In this document: positions 23,621 through 46,599 of the stretch, in pieces
Numbering within the stretch: the stretch's first letter is position 1
Layout: each line of letters starts with the position of its first letter
NCBI RefSeq assembly: GCF_051622035.1
Contig: NC_135356.1
Span: forward strand, 13,626,079-13,690,078
Direction: 5' to 3'
DNA length: 64,000 nucleotides
Source: Arctopsyche grandis
Taxonomy: Eukaryota; Arthropoda; Insecta; Trichoptera; Hydropsychidae
Notes under the pieces: model-generated
What the model was told of the DNA's origin: nothing
The model's input: the letters and a program-made list of their open reading frames with translations, nothing else
Database searches by the model: none
Position numbers and translations under genes: made by a program

Positions 23621-23903
23621 TGGTACTTGTTGGTTATGCGGGCCCATCTGAGCATCGAGCATACACACTTAAACTAACACATATAAATACACGGCAGTTA
23701 CATGAATGGTCTCTAGGTGTCGCAAACAGTTTTTGTAAAGTGACAGTATACAGTGATTGACGTAATATTGATAAAAATCGAAAATGCATCACCAGAATAA
23801 TTTTATTATAAACACCTAGAGGCCATTCACTTAACTGTCGTGTATTTGTATGTAAGTGTGTATATTCGATGCTCGGATGCGCCCGTATAACCAATAAGTA
23901 CCA
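23621..23903. mobile_element. Foldback element, 283 bp
   Basis: Left arm 23621-23720 starts TGGTACTTGTTGGTTATGCG. Right arm 23812-23903, reverse-complemented, starts TGGTACTTATTGGTTATACG. Both arms contain AATACACGRCAGTTA and CTCTAGGTGT. The loop is about 90 nt and A/T rich. Confidence 0.75.
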
Positions 23904-24034
23904 ATTATTCAATATATTCAGTGTAAAAAACATTTTTCTCGGTACAAAGTAAGAAAAACAAAAAGTACAAAATTGAAATAATGTTTGTCATATTAAATAT
24001 TTATTATCAATAGCATGGATATGGAAGTCATATA

Positions 24035-24038
<4 letters not shown>

Positions 24039-24102
<64 letters not shown>
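24039..24102. repeat. (AT)n microsatellite
   Basis: Nearly pure AT dinucleotide run with one C interruption near 24090. Confidence 0.93.
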
Positions 24103-24837
24103 CATATCACTGTAATAATATTTTCACAAAATCGTAAAAAAATACAATAACACTTTAATAGTACATAAGTTGTGAATAATTTAATTTTTTCACACCGAAG
24201 CGATATTTTCGACATATTGACATCCTAAGAAATGTTTCCATCGGTGTACATGCATAATAGTCGGATAAAAGTTTGACTGTTATGTCCCAAAAGAGTTATG
24301 TAGCATTATCAACTGTCAGTCTGAGTCCCATCAAAAGATGTTTGTGTCGGTTTTATTCAATTCGGTCGCGCCACTATGCACGCTTTGATGAAAGTTGCTG
24401 TGAATCAAGTTTTCTGTTCTAAAGTCTGCCTTGTTACCATAACTAGAGTTTCAGTGTCTTTTCAATAATAATGGTTATAATAGTGCGTACTGTACTAACG
24501 GTTTTGTATATTACTAGTTTGATATGCCCGGCTTCGCCCAGGAGACGGTTTATATAATATAATAAAGATTCATATAAAAATCAAAACTGAATGTGTATCC
24601 TGTATACTTGATTTCATTTACTAAAGAGACGTGCGGAGTCAAATTTCGACCTTGGAAATAGTCATAGTAAAAAAGTAGACAAATAATACAAATAAACTAT
24701 TATATTTATATACATACATATACGTATTTTACATTATTTGCATTATAAATAGGTTAAGTCAGACATTGAAGTTTTTCGGGTTGTGTGGTACATATGTGGC
24801 ATCCATAAGAAGGCTCATTGTTGAAACATTAACCAAT

Positions 24838-24932
24838 AGCTGTCTCCACTTGTTCATTTTTCGTGCGCTTGAGGCGCATGCGACAAGCGCATGCGCCTCA
24901 AGCGCACGAAAAGTGAACAAGTGAAGACAGCT
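24838..24932. repeat. Near-perfect 45-bp hairpin with 5-nt loop
   Basis: Left arm 24838-24882 and right arm 24888-24932 pair with only two mismatches. The stem top is GC-rich (GCTTGAGGCGCATGCG) while the surroundings are AT-rich. No recognisable gene. It could be a compact foldback element or a transcribed hairpin. Confidence 0.8.
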
Positions 24933-25337
24933 AGCTCCATATTGTTTTCGTGAATGAAATTTTGTATATGTGATACATACATACTTTAATTTCAAACTTT
25001 TATATACTGATCTTTTTATTCTTATATGTATATTATATATTCAGATTTATTATAAAACCCCATGATTTTTTAAGTATGAAAGAAAGATTTTTGATTCTAT
25101 GAGAAAAGTTATACTTACATCGGACTCAAATCAGCAGCTGATCGACGTGATTATTACAGGTAGGACTCGTTGAAATACAACCGGAGCAGAATTAGCAACA
25201 TCACACTTATTTTAATGTTTTGAAATAAAACTTCTTCCCGTACGGTATAGTGAATTAATGTGCAATGCTGAAACATTGCATGAAACTAGGAAGTCGACCG
25301 AAGTAACCTCACAAACCTAGCCCGTTTCTTACCTGGT

Positions 25338-25545
25338 GCATGCTATTACTGAAGGATGGATACTCATCAGGGCAATTCCAAATAACAAAAACTAGTGATT
25401 AGGGCAATGTGGTTTTTTTGCCGTTATGGCTATTGTTAACTTCGTAGAAAAACTTTTTTTATTGCTCTCTTGTTTTCAGCATTGCTGGAACGTGTATTGT
25501 TACATGGGATTGCCCTAATGAGTATCCTTAGTAATCACATGCATG
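25338..25545. mobile_element. MITE-like element with about 40-bp terminal inverted repeats
   Basis: Left end includes ATACTCATCAGGGCAATTCC; right end reverse-complemented includes ATACTCATTAGGGCAATCCC. Pairing extends outward through ATTACTRAAGGAT. Interior AT-rich without coding potential. Confidence 0.6.
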
Positions 25546-25999
25546 CGATTATTGATTTGCCTCATTTACATCCTTTTGAGTTGATTTTAAAATAACAACA
25601 CGGGGTTTTGAAATGAATATACATACATAATTTACACACATTGAAAGATTCATTTCATGTTTTCAAGTTTTCGATTGATTTTACGATTATTTATGTTCTA
25701 TGTGTATAATTATTATATAATTAGGATAATTTAAGTCAGCATTAGTCCTCAAGCATTGGATGTATATTATAAATATACATATATACATACATATAACCAA
25801 CATTAAAAAACGCATCCGGTGAACCTTGTTTTTGAAAAATCTTCTTTTCTTAAGAATAACACCACAGATTGACTATAAAATGTATAAATATTATTCTGAA
25901 AGCATATGAAATATGTTAAATATCTGTAAAATTGATGTGCGTTTTAGATTAAATTATTTATGATAAACTTTATGTTCTAAAAAGGTAATAAATTAAGAG

Positions 26000-27848
26000 T
26001 GATGACATTCAGTGCCTTTTAATCGATCTATCCAAGAATCCCATCATATATTTTTTTATTATATTATAGTTGATCCTATTATATTTAATTTTATTATATC
26101 CTATATAATATTTTATTATTATGGGGGCGAAAGGAATTAAATGAAAGTATTATTGTATAATTCGACGGGTGGGAAGGAAGTGAAGTGGTAGCCATCAACA
26201 TGATCGATTCAGTCCTAAATCACAAGATGGCGACCCAAACTCGACTATGTCGTAGAGCCATCTATTGAAAATTTGTTTATTTAATTGATTTTTCTATTGG
26301 CGAGCATTATCGCAGACACACAAAATAGCGCTATTATATACATATATGATGATTTGAACTCATACAGAGCTGGGCGCTTTCGCTATGCAGTTCAATCTGG
26401 TGAGTATTCAAAAGAGGAACATCGATTGGTGGAGAGTGCAACGCATTAAGGAATAAAAGGATAAGTATAATAGAAATAAAGGGTTAATAAAAATCGCCAT
26501 TACGGTTGATTAAAAAATATATTATCTTCAATAATAGATGAAACGTTAATGTAAAACTTTGCAATTTAGGTTATTTTGTGTGATTCCAAAATAAAAACAT
26601 ACATAAGCTTTTTCATATTCCACATTATGCAGGGTTGCCAAATGCTAGTGGTTAGCTTTTTTTCATATTCCACACGGACGATACGACCGACCTGTCTCAT
26701 TGCGTGGAGAAAGCGCACGACAGACTCACCGCACAACTTGTCGCGCAACATCCACACGACAGGTCGCGTCTAATAATCCGAGATGAAAATGTTCACATTC
26801 TCAATAACCGAAATTTGGCAACTCTTTAAGTGTAGGAAAACGAGCATCTAGTACTCGTCTCCCTTGCAAAGTTTACAACAATTGTAGAAAAAATCGTGCT
26901 GATAGGAGAATAAACAATTTTCAACGTGATGACAATTTATCATTATATAAAATTATCCATAATTGGTTACATTTAATTTTGCAGCACATGTATGTAATGT
27001 ATATTTAAAAAGAAAACGTGACATTTTCAGTGCAATGTGAATGCACAATATAAACTAAAACATTTATAATATATAGTATGTATAATATGTAGTTATTGAT
27101 TAAACCTAATGTACGTAAATCACAAACAGGAAATGATATACTACGGGGTTACATCCAAGGCAAAATATATCAAAAATTCAATTTGAGTTACTCTCTTTTT
27201 TTCTTTAGTTTAAAAACAACGAAAAATTGCACACTTATATATGTATTGTATGATTTACAATATTGTAATTTAACATTTATTTTGGGATACACACTATATT
27301 GTGTTGGGGTTACACTGAGTAAAGACTATATAAGTATATAATATGTAGATAAATTAAATTGTACACAAAAGCGTACGAAACGATCAAACCGAAGCTTTTA
27401 CATATGTATTTTGCACACTTTACTGAATGAGAGATTTCTTAAAGATAGCTTATCGAATAATTTATTTAGTCAAACATTTAGACTCTGAATTATCATGTAT
27501 AATATATATCTCTTTTTTTTTTCTCCACACAACGGTTAAGATTCGAACAATTTTAAAATGTGACTCAGCCTGCAGATTTTGGCACCGTTATCACTATGAG
27601 AGCGCAGACTGTCGGTGCTTTTACAATTAAAACAAAATGTATATGAATTTTTAATTTATAAAATTGAATTGAAACAGTCGGCAAATAAAGACGATATATA
27701 TGTATATCCGTTTCGATTGTTTAGATTTTGACATGATTTCTGTGTTTTAGACATGACTTATGATTATATCAAGATAGTTTTGAATTAAATAAATTACAAC
27801 TTTTCTTTTCAATGTTCGTACCTGTAATGATTATTATACAAATGTATA

Positions 27849-27917
<69 letters not shown>

Positions 27918-30744
27918 AATATACATAAGTATATAACAACCATTTTCACGCTTGTTCACAAAATAACAAATGAAAGATTTAATAAAAATTTAGATTTAAT
28001 TTTTTCGGTTTAACTATTTTTTTGAATTTTATCTACTATAATTTTAATACAAATTGTATTTTAAATTTATTTCTCTGATAGTAGATCGTGAATATTCGCA
28101 AAATAATTTCAAATTTATTAAAGACTGGTTCAAATACTGGTAAGTTTGAATAAAAAAAAAATCATATATGTAATGCAACGACTTGAAAATTGAAATAAGT
28201 AAGAAACAGTTATAAAAAAATTGAAATAAACAAGCGATAGTATTGAAAAAAAGAATACAGCAATGGATCATTTTAATCGTTTCTGAACAGGATCACAATG
28301 TGTAGGTCAGTTTATGCACAGTGCTATCATCCCAAGAAGGCGTGTTTGACAAATTCAACTGGACAGGCTTTTAATGTATTGGAAACTGTATTATTGACAA
28401 ATATTTAAATTACGTATTGGATACATTGTCGGATACTTTCTTACTAATAATATGAGTCGTGATACGCCGTCATAAGACACTAACACTGTACATGCATACG
28501 GTTCAAGTGACGATTGAAATGTTACACCATCGCCGATGAAATCCAAGTACGTAAGATACCCATCATGATTGTATTTTATCACAGCAAGATTATCAACTCA
28601 AAATGCACTTTCACCACCTAAATAACATGACTTTAAAAATCACTCTTATTTATTCTTAAACATCAGACATAATCAATAGGCAAAAATCAATTAACAATTA
28701 TTGTTGCGTCGTTCGCGCATAAGCACAATATTATCACCGAGTCAGTTTAAGACTGCACACTTTTAACTTTTTATTTATTTATTTATTTATTTAAACCCCT
28801 ACGTAATAAAATTATAAAATCATTTCTCGAATATCATTTCTTTTGGGGGAAGGGGGAGAATATTACATATAAAATTAATATTGAAAATTTTGTATATGCG
28901 AATTTTGCTAGTTTATACGTGTATAAGATGGGTTTGCAAATACATATGTATGTATGTGCAAAAGATACACAAATTTTATTTTGAAACATGCCCAAATTTA
29001 TAAAATATTTGTATATATGTATAATAATATGTATTGAATTTCATATTTGAATTCGGAAATAAATACAGTAAATAACTAGAAATGACGTGTGGGTGTAGAA
29101 TTTTCGTCAGTAGTTTATTCCTTTATTGTTATGGATGATATGTACATGTCATGTGTGTAAGTACATGTCATGTAAGCATGTTCGTGTGTTCATTTCAAGA
29201 AACTACGCAATCTATAATATAATAATACAAAATAAAATTCACAAACGACAGTTATATTAGTTTTTAATCATAATAATAATAATAATAATAATAATGATAA
29301 TAATAATATAAAAAAATTACATAAACATTTAGATTTGACACGAATAGCCTTATTTTTCATATTATGCATTAAATCTTCCATATTACAATACTAAAGTTTA
29401 CTAAGATTGAATTTTTTCGTATCTACAGTAATAAGTAACATGTAATGAAATTTATACGTATATAAAAACTGGATTGAGAAGAAAATTATTAAATATATCG
29501 AATTATAAACATTTTTACTTTCCAAAAAAAGGTATTATATTTGCCTTTTATAATTATATTAATTTTATTTTTAAATTACAAGAGATGACCTAGAAAAGAT
29601 GTACAATCTACAAAATTTAATATTTAATGTTTTACACAAAATATTCATAGGTTTTTTTTTTTACTTAAATTTAATATGTATGTGTGTTTTTGTAAGTCCA
29701 GTGTTTATTTAGCCGTAGATTAGTCAACAGTTTTATTATTTTGATGGAGTGAATGTATTTTTTGGGGACTATTTTTGTACTGTTTTGTCGTTTTAGGGTT
29801 GTCAAATACAAAGAGTGACTTTTCAATCACAACTGATTACATAGGGCTGCCAATTTTTTCGATTGTTTCCATTTATTGTTGAATTTTCTATCAAATGTAA
29901 TTTATTACATTATCAATGTCTGGCTGGTGAAAAAATGCAATTCGTATCAAAATCAGTCAGATTTTTCTCATAAGTTGAAATGATAATGCTCTCAATTCGT
30001 TTTTGAGAATGTTTTGTAGAATTAATTTTTTGGATTGGTAAGCGTCTCTATCGACGAATTGCTGCTCTATATTTAATATCTGCGATAAATTTGAAGGTTT
30101 TTTTTTTGTTGGGAAATAAATCAAGATAATTTTTCGAATAAGACAAAAAACTTGTTTAGAAAATAAAAGAAATCACATGCAGCATAATACATATAATATT
30201 CAATTAAGTAATAATGATTACGCTTGAAGCAATTAAATATAAATTGCAAATTTGATGAAAATCAAATCAAGTTTCATATTTTGATTAAAAAAAATTCACC
30301 GATTTAATTAAAAAAAATTATTTAACAATCCTTTTTAATGAGAAAATTGACATCCTTGTACTAATTGTTATAGTTTCACCACTGACTTGTAAATATTTTT
30401 TTTTTCGAATTAACAGTACTTCATTTGAAAATAATTGGTGGTATAATGAATTATTCGCCATTTACGTTGATTAGACGTGCATTTATTGGTACGGCCCTGT
30501 TTCTTTTTAAATACATATGTGGAGTGGAAATTAATATTTAATTTTTTTATTTAAAAAATAATGTAATAAGGAGAGAAGTCATCAACATATTATATTTTTG
30601 CATTATAAGCAATAATTTTTTTAAATTGAAAACATTTATTATTTGATATATGAAGTTATATCTGTTATTTACTTGTAAATTACTTTAAAATGTTACACTT
30701 ATTAATATATGTAAAAGGAGTAATAACAGTTCATGCAACATTTA

Positions 30745-30824
<80 letters not shown>

Positions 30825-32246
30825 CATATGTATATTCATATGTATATACATATATATTTATATAAATATAAATATATATGTATATACATATGAATATGTA
30901 TACACGTTACGTCCAACGTGCTTAAGTTGCAGAAGACTAATGAACTTTAAATATGTATATTAATTACACGGTTGTGTCGAATAGACTTCGACACACTTCC
31001 AGTAGTAATGATAATTATGATGATAAGTAAATTGAAAGGTCGATTGTTAGCCAGTGTGTTGCTTAAAGTTCATATATGTCGACGCATAAAGGTACGGTTT
31101 CCATTCAATTTCAATTAGGCAAGAGTACTTGTCTAATGCTTAGACGCCATTTTGATTGCACGTAAGCGCTTTAACAACATAGTTACAGCGCTTCTTCTCA
31201 CAGATACGTAAATATATACCGATGTTTGACATTACAATGTGTACAATCTATTCAAATTGGTTAAAAGAGTAAAGTATTTACGCATTTCCATACTTATGCC
31301 ACGACTATGTGTGTCGTTACAGCGTTATCGTGGAATCACATAATGGCAGACGAGTATCTAATGTCGTTTTTTGTCAGGGTACCGTTCCCAAAATGCGATT
31401 TCCCACCTTTGCACAGTTTCCGCAACGCGTTGAAATATAATTTTATGTATAATATAATTCAATAAAAGCATTTTACGTGAAAGCCATGGTATATGGATAT
31501 TTATTTTATGACACATGAAATTGACACAATCGCGTGAAATACCGAAGATCATTCGAAAAACACATCGAAGACTCCAAAACTTTTCATCTGACCTAAACTT
31601 CATATTGGGTGAGTGCATAAGTTCGTGCCTTATTTTCAAAGATGGCGGTAAACGTTTTCTAACCTCAAATGGGCATGAACTCTTGCAATCATCTAATATT
31701 ACACATTTGTATTATAATATAAACGCGGAAAAGGACTGTAGCTGCTTAATTAATAAAAAAAATCTATATGAAAACAAGTATTGCGACAGTATCAAATCAC
31801 TAGCTGATTGTGACTTGGTTTACACACGCATGAGTGTGTGACTGAAAACTACCTCAGCGGCGCTATCGGTGGCACAAATTGATTTACAGGTGAAATGGTA
31901 TTGCAATTAAATCGTAACGACAAGCAGCTAGAGGGTCGAGTTCGATTGCATATGTTTCCAATATGATTCTATCATATGTACATCACGATACTGATACAAA
32001 CAGCATGATACACATGCTGCTGACATTCAAGATGGCGTAGTACGACCTCTCGCTTGCATGTAATGGATGACATGTAATATGTGGAGGGACATGGAGGAAC
32101 GATTAAAAACTATAATTATATAATCAAGGTCAGATTGTTGTCTTCGATGCGATCATGTGCAGAGCGTGATGGGTCTTGTGTTGCTAGGTGGTGGATAGTG
32201 GATTCTGGATGGTGATAGTATTCCACGGTGTTATTATTTATTGGAC
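26000..32246. other. Intergenic DNA left of frequenin
   Basis: AT-rich, with (AT)n at 27852-27912, (AAT)n at 29269-29308, (GT)n at 30745-30823 and scattered ATG-containing short frames without recognisable domains. The part nearest 32246 should include the frequenin 3' UTR. No further gene identified. Confidence 0.45.
30745..30823. repeat. (GT)n microsatellite
   Basis: About 39 GT units, followed by ATGTATAT-type repeats to about 30900. Produces spurious Cys-Val open frames. Confidence 0.95.
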
Positions 32247-41891
<9,645 letters not shown>

Positions 41892-42359
41892 CTGTAACAA
41901 TAAATAAAATAAAATATATTAAAAATTTGCATATGAAAATTTTATATCACACATCTACACAATGTATAATTATGAATCATTGATTCTAAATGATGATTTA
42001 CAGCACAGGTGATTCAATAATTCTTCAAAGCATCGACAAGGAGGCAAACATTGTATAATAATAAATAAGGAGATGATTTACAATGTGGAAACAAAATTTG
42101 ATAAATTACGACCGAGTTGCCAAAAATTTCGCTCGTGATTCTGCGCGCTCGTAAATAAGTCGCAATTATGATCGTCGAATAGATTTATGTACTCATTTGG
42201 AGATTTTCCACTGTTTGCCACTCACTACCCCAAACTTCAACAAACTCAGAGCCCAACTCCAGCATCTGGGAAAGTAAAGGGTATTAAACTTATGTAGATA
42301 CTTCTCTCATAGCTATTTTATATACTACAGACCTTATGAGAGACATTTTATTACTGTTA

Positions 42360-42510
42360 TTTGGACACTGAACAACAAAGAAATCACGTTTTTAACTTAC
42401 CGGAGTGGAGATTAATCGATATTTATTAAATTTGTCTAATCCGGGGTATTTATTGTTCACCTACGAATGCTCTTAGACAGTGGATACTCTCTCTCTCATG
42501 TTCCCACGTT
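42360..42510. repeat. Repeat family D fragment joined to an LTR fragment
   Basis: 42362-42425 matches family D (CTGAACAACAAAGAAATCAC, GGAGTGGAGATTAATCG). 42440-42510 is the inverse complement of the left end of the LTR-like copies at 46600 and 62165 (AGACAGTGGATACTCTCTC; GGGTATTTATTGTTCACC). Confidence 0.55.
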
Positions 42511-43119
42511 ACTTAAAAATCATCAACTTGACTTTTAACAGATTTTTGACAACACAATACACATTTTCACAACAATTCTCGGATTTAAAATATTATACAT
42601 ATACATAAAGCATATGTACATAAATATACACACACCTATACATTGCCTGATCCTTTTCTTTTATGGTAACGCCATTAGAATACATACATTATTAATATAA
42701 AGCAGGATTTTAAATCCGTGATGAGCTCAAAGCTGACGCGTTCGATTTATTAATCGGCAAGAAAGGCACATTGGGCTTACCTGTTAGGCCTTCCTGGTAT
42801 TAATATATAAATAAAATAATAAAGTAAGGCGGAAGTTCTTGAGTTCGAGACCCACCTAAACATTTTCGATGTTTATTTTATACAGTTATTTAATTAAACA
42901 ATTTCGCGGGCACTCAAACCCAATTATTTGAACTTTCCGCGATAAATGTATATTCTTATATCAAAAAGTTAAAATTACAGTTTTCGCTTAAAGTTTTAAG
43001 AAGTTGTTTGTTCATATGAGTATAAATTTTAAAATTAACAATAATTATGTAATAAACCTGACATTATAATCAGATGGTTATTTTAAATGAAATATTTGTT
43101 TGTTCGATAATAAATTACA

Positions 43120-43490
43120 CTGAGCAACAAAAAAGTTGCCGCAGTGGAAACTAATCAATCTTTGCTAAGTGGGCCCACTGAATTTGAATATGGCAGTGAT
43201 TTTTTTCTCGTTTATGACATTTGAGCTTGCAAAAAATGTGTAATTTTTACAGATTTTTTGCTTTTGCAATCTTTAACTCAAAATCTAATATAGCTGTGCT
43301 AAAAGTGAGTATTTATATTAGTATCCCGATATTTTTTACATTGATTGTGATTTTTTATCGCTTTAAAATACTCATAATTAATTATGTAGCGAATTTTAAA
43401 AGTCAAAAACATATTTTTTTCTTGAGTTATCGTACATTTATTGGGCCAGTTTATATCACTACGTTTACAACGATTGATTTTCAATCTTCA
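43120..43490 (+). repeat. Dispersed repeat family D, copy 3
   Basis: CACTGAGCAACAAAAAAGTT, ACTAATCAATCTTTGCTAAG, TTTTTGCTTTTGCAATCTTT and the AT-rich tail (TTTTAAAAGTCAAAAACATA) align along the length of 32756-33070. Confidence 0.65.
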
Positions 43491-43717
43491 TTTTAAATCA
43501 TTTACCGCTAGAATTAGTACGTTCGGATAAAAAATATTGAGATTCAATAAAAAATACACCCAAAAATACTTTTGGCACAGAAATTCTAGATTTTGAGGTA
43601 AAAACTGCAAAAGTCAAAAATCTTCAAAAGGCGAAGAAATAGCTAAAAAACCTATATACAATTCGAATAAATAACATGCATAATACATTTTAGAGCGAAG
43701 CCGGGTAATACAGCTAG

Positions 43718-44132
43718 TTCTTAATAATCAAATTAAAGTATAGTAAAGTATAGGAACGCATACGTGACAAACAGACAAACATTGATTTATATAGATATGT
43801 AGGATTGTTATGAGTGGTACGTAATGTCAGGTTGGTATGAGTGGTACGTAATGTATTTGTACGTTGGCAATGCGTGGGCGCAAGTTGGTTGCTAACGTAA
43901 ACATTTCCTTAACTACCCACTGGCGCTTCATACTTTCGCATCGATAAAATCATAATTGCGAATATTAATATTATTAAGAGGTTTTTTCCCTTTTTATTTT
44001 CACAGTAATCTTTCCGGACATTTATACAATAAATCCTGAAAGTTTCATCGTAATCGGTTTTTTGGTTTAGGAGCCTATTCGAGACAGACAGACAGACAAA
44101 CAGACAGGCATTGATTTTTATATATAGATATT
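43718..44132 (+). repeat. LINE-tail-like repeat, copy 1
   Basis: ATAATCAAATTAAAGTATAG, TGTAGGATTGTTATGAGTGG and, further on, CCGGACAT..CAATAAATCCTGAAAGT, ending in GACAGACAGACAAACAGACA and TTATATATAGAT. The same words recur at 63700-64000. Such GACAGACAAACA / TATATATAGAT ends resemble RTE-type LINE 3' ends. Confidence 0.5.
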
Positions 44133-44145
44133 TAAACTAAAGATT

Positions 44146-44351
44146 CAATAGGTTTTTGAGCTCTTTTTCCTATTAGGCTGTACATTAACATAAGAATAAT
44201 ATAATACTATGATTACTAACCAAATAAAATAAAATTGTAAAATAGAAAATGATCAGTAGATCAGTAGCTATTAAAATGGATATAAGATGTATTGTGAACA
44301 TAATTTCGTAATAATAAAAAGCATTTAAAAATCAAAAAAAAAAAAAAAAAA
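44146..44351 (+). mobile_element. 5'-truncated LINE copy, copy 2
   Basis: Same 3' UTR as 36430-36634, with AATAATAAAAAGCATTTAAA, ATC and an 18-nt A tail. It begins directly after the previous repeat. Confidence 0.75.
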
Positions 44352-44483
44352 TTCTAATTTACTGTGTCAAATTATTTATAAAGCTCTTCATATGAATTTA
44401 GGGTCGTTTATACTAGCAGTTTTAACTTTTGGAATTTTCGGAAAAGACGCATTTGAAAATTGTGAAAAAAAATAAAATACAGG

Positions 44484-44506
44484 GTGGTGGGGGGGGGGGG
44501 GGGGGG
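44484..44506 (+). repeat. Poly(G) run
   Basis: More than 18 consecutive G on the + strand, introducing a GC-richer patch (44510-44830) that is probably an unclassified repeat. Shorter G runs occur near 38610 and 55573. Confidence 0.85.
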
Positions 44507-45548
44507 AAGTGGCACTGTCTCTAAGAAACCGCTACGGCAGACAAATCTCTACGTGAAGGTCCACCTCGAGTCCCCAGAAGCTGGAGATGTTTTACGGAGA
44601 TTTATTTTGGGGGGCCGCGTGTGACGCGCCGCAAAATGGAGTAATAAGTCTTTGTTTGAACAAGCCACTTTAGGTTGGGAGCCATAAATGTTTATTTCGG
44701 TAATAAACTGCTTATATTTATGATTATCCAACCGCTGCCAGACCCACCTGAGGTTACTCTCCTCCCTGCCACTGGCGAGGTTACGAACGCAGCTTTCGGA
44801 TAATACCAGTCAAAAGCCGTAAGCCACCCCTAGAAAATTATCTACCAACTCAAAATGTTTATTTATTCAGTTCATTTGCTTCGGGTTTTATCGGATTTTA
44901 TCTCGAAATTGGGCGACGCTTCCGAATTTCTATTATATGATGAATTTAGGTTTCATTAAAAAAATACTATTTGATTTCTGTCAAAAATTCTCATCGACAA
45001 ACGAGGTCTATTAAAGTTATTTATTACTAGTGAAATGCCCGATGAAACATCATATCATTGGGTGCATTATTAGAATAAAATTTATATTCATATGAACAAA
45101 CAAAAATTTTAATCGAAAAATGTTTTACTAATAATTTTAGAATAATAATAAAAAAAAAAATTAGAATACCAGGAGTATTATGCATAGGGATGTAGCGTGA
45201 CGAGCGATTGTGTCAAGGAGACGCGGGGAAGCGGGAAAGTGGGAACCTGAGCGTGCTCCTGATATTGAGCGAGCGTTGGAACGGGTGACTCAAAACTAGC
45301 GATTTTTTTCAATCGGGCCTGAAGATCTGAAGAGCGGCAATCTCTTCGACTTATCTACTTTATTCGTATCTTGGCCAGCGATTTTTGAAAAATAAATCAC
45401 TCAATTTGTTCCGACAAAATATTCCTTGGTCAAAAGTGGTTTTGAGATCACACTGGAAAATTTGAATACAGCCAAGTATTTACAATTGACCAAAGAATTG
45501 TCTGAAATGAGTTTTTGCAGTGTATTATTTAGCAAGCACAATAGGGCA

Positions 45549-45860
45549 ATGGTTGCGTTAATGCTAAAACCACCGAGAGATGCCGACTCCCGAGTTCAAG
45601 CTCTAGTTTGACCTCGATTGGAAAGAATTTATTCCGAGTATTTCTAAACTGCTGCTGGTCAGACGTGGATATTTGTGACTCCAATCTAAACAGAGTTTGC
45701 CAATTTATCTGATTTTGAATCTAATTGGAAAAACAAGTTAGCTACTATTTGTCAACACTGTTTGAATATAATTCCAAATTTATACATGTACAAGCCATAG
45801 GTGTCACTTAGGGCATCAGAAACAACACCATGGTAAAATAAATGAAATTTTCTGACCCCT
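45549..45860 (+). repeat. tRNA-derived SINE, family A, copy 3
   Basis: Head ATGGTTGCGTTAATGCTAAA and GAGTTCAAGCTC (A- and B-box-like), body GCTGCTGGTCAGACGTGGAT and AGAGTTTGCCAATTTATCTG, tail ACATGTACAAGCCATAGGTG. Confidence 0.72.
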
Positions 45861-46599
45861 AATTAGTCTGTCGTTCAGACAAAGTCTTCGAGCGATGAAT
45901 CGCCAGATAAGTTGTTCAACTGTTCGAAAAGCGAACCACATCTTCCATGAGTAAAATTAATGAGATAAAAAAAAATTCAATGTCCGCATGTTCGACTTGC
46001 CTGATCTAGGACCACTTTCGTTTGTGCAATACTGTATTGGTTACGGAACTTCCTACAATTTTGTATGTATGTATATGATTTCCTATAACGAAAACAGTTG
46101 CGCAACTGCAACAGTACTATCTATACAACGAATGGTCAACCGTTTGAGAGAGAGAGCCTTTCAAAATTTTCGAAAGTTCAAAGGTCACAAACGACCGGGA
46201 CTGGGAAAATGGTGACCGTCGTGAATATTGCAGATTTAGAATGTGAAAATACGAAACAAAAACAAAACTTCGCGCTTGTCTGAAAAACTTTTTGGAGCGA
46301 ACACACAGACTATCCATTGACTTCCAAATACATAATTTAATATTTGAACGTTTCCATTGTGAAATATTATAACATTTTCCCGGGTGAATTCTAAAGTTTC
46401 AGTTAGAATTTGACCGCTAGACAGAAGTGATAAATTTTAATTTATATTATCTATCCAGTATGTGTTTATCTAATATATAAATACATAAAAAACAAACATA
46501 AGTAATCATAATAATATCTCTATTATTCCAGAAGATAGGGATAATAGTGAAATAAATCCCCATCGTCCATATAAATAATGTATACGTAGATAATAAAAA

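Noticed and set aside
29269..29308. Possible CRISPR-like or structured direct repeats in short periodic sequence.
   Set aside because: It is a simple (AAT)n microsatellite in eukaryotic DNA; no spacer-repeat structure exists anywhere in the window.
30690..30963. Cys-Val-rich open frames.
   Set aside because: Pure translation of the (GT)n microsatellite.
42720..42870. tRNA-like words (GAGTTCGAGACCCACC) suggesting a tRNA gene.
   Set aside because: A B-box-like word is present but no convincing acceptor stem or anticodon arm could be folded; more likely SINE debris.
45209..45240. Inverse frame reading RLLDTIARHA as a possible frequenin first exon (QDTIDRL).
   Set aside because: Context residues do not match frequenin, and the same sequence recurs at 47254 as a dispersed repeat.
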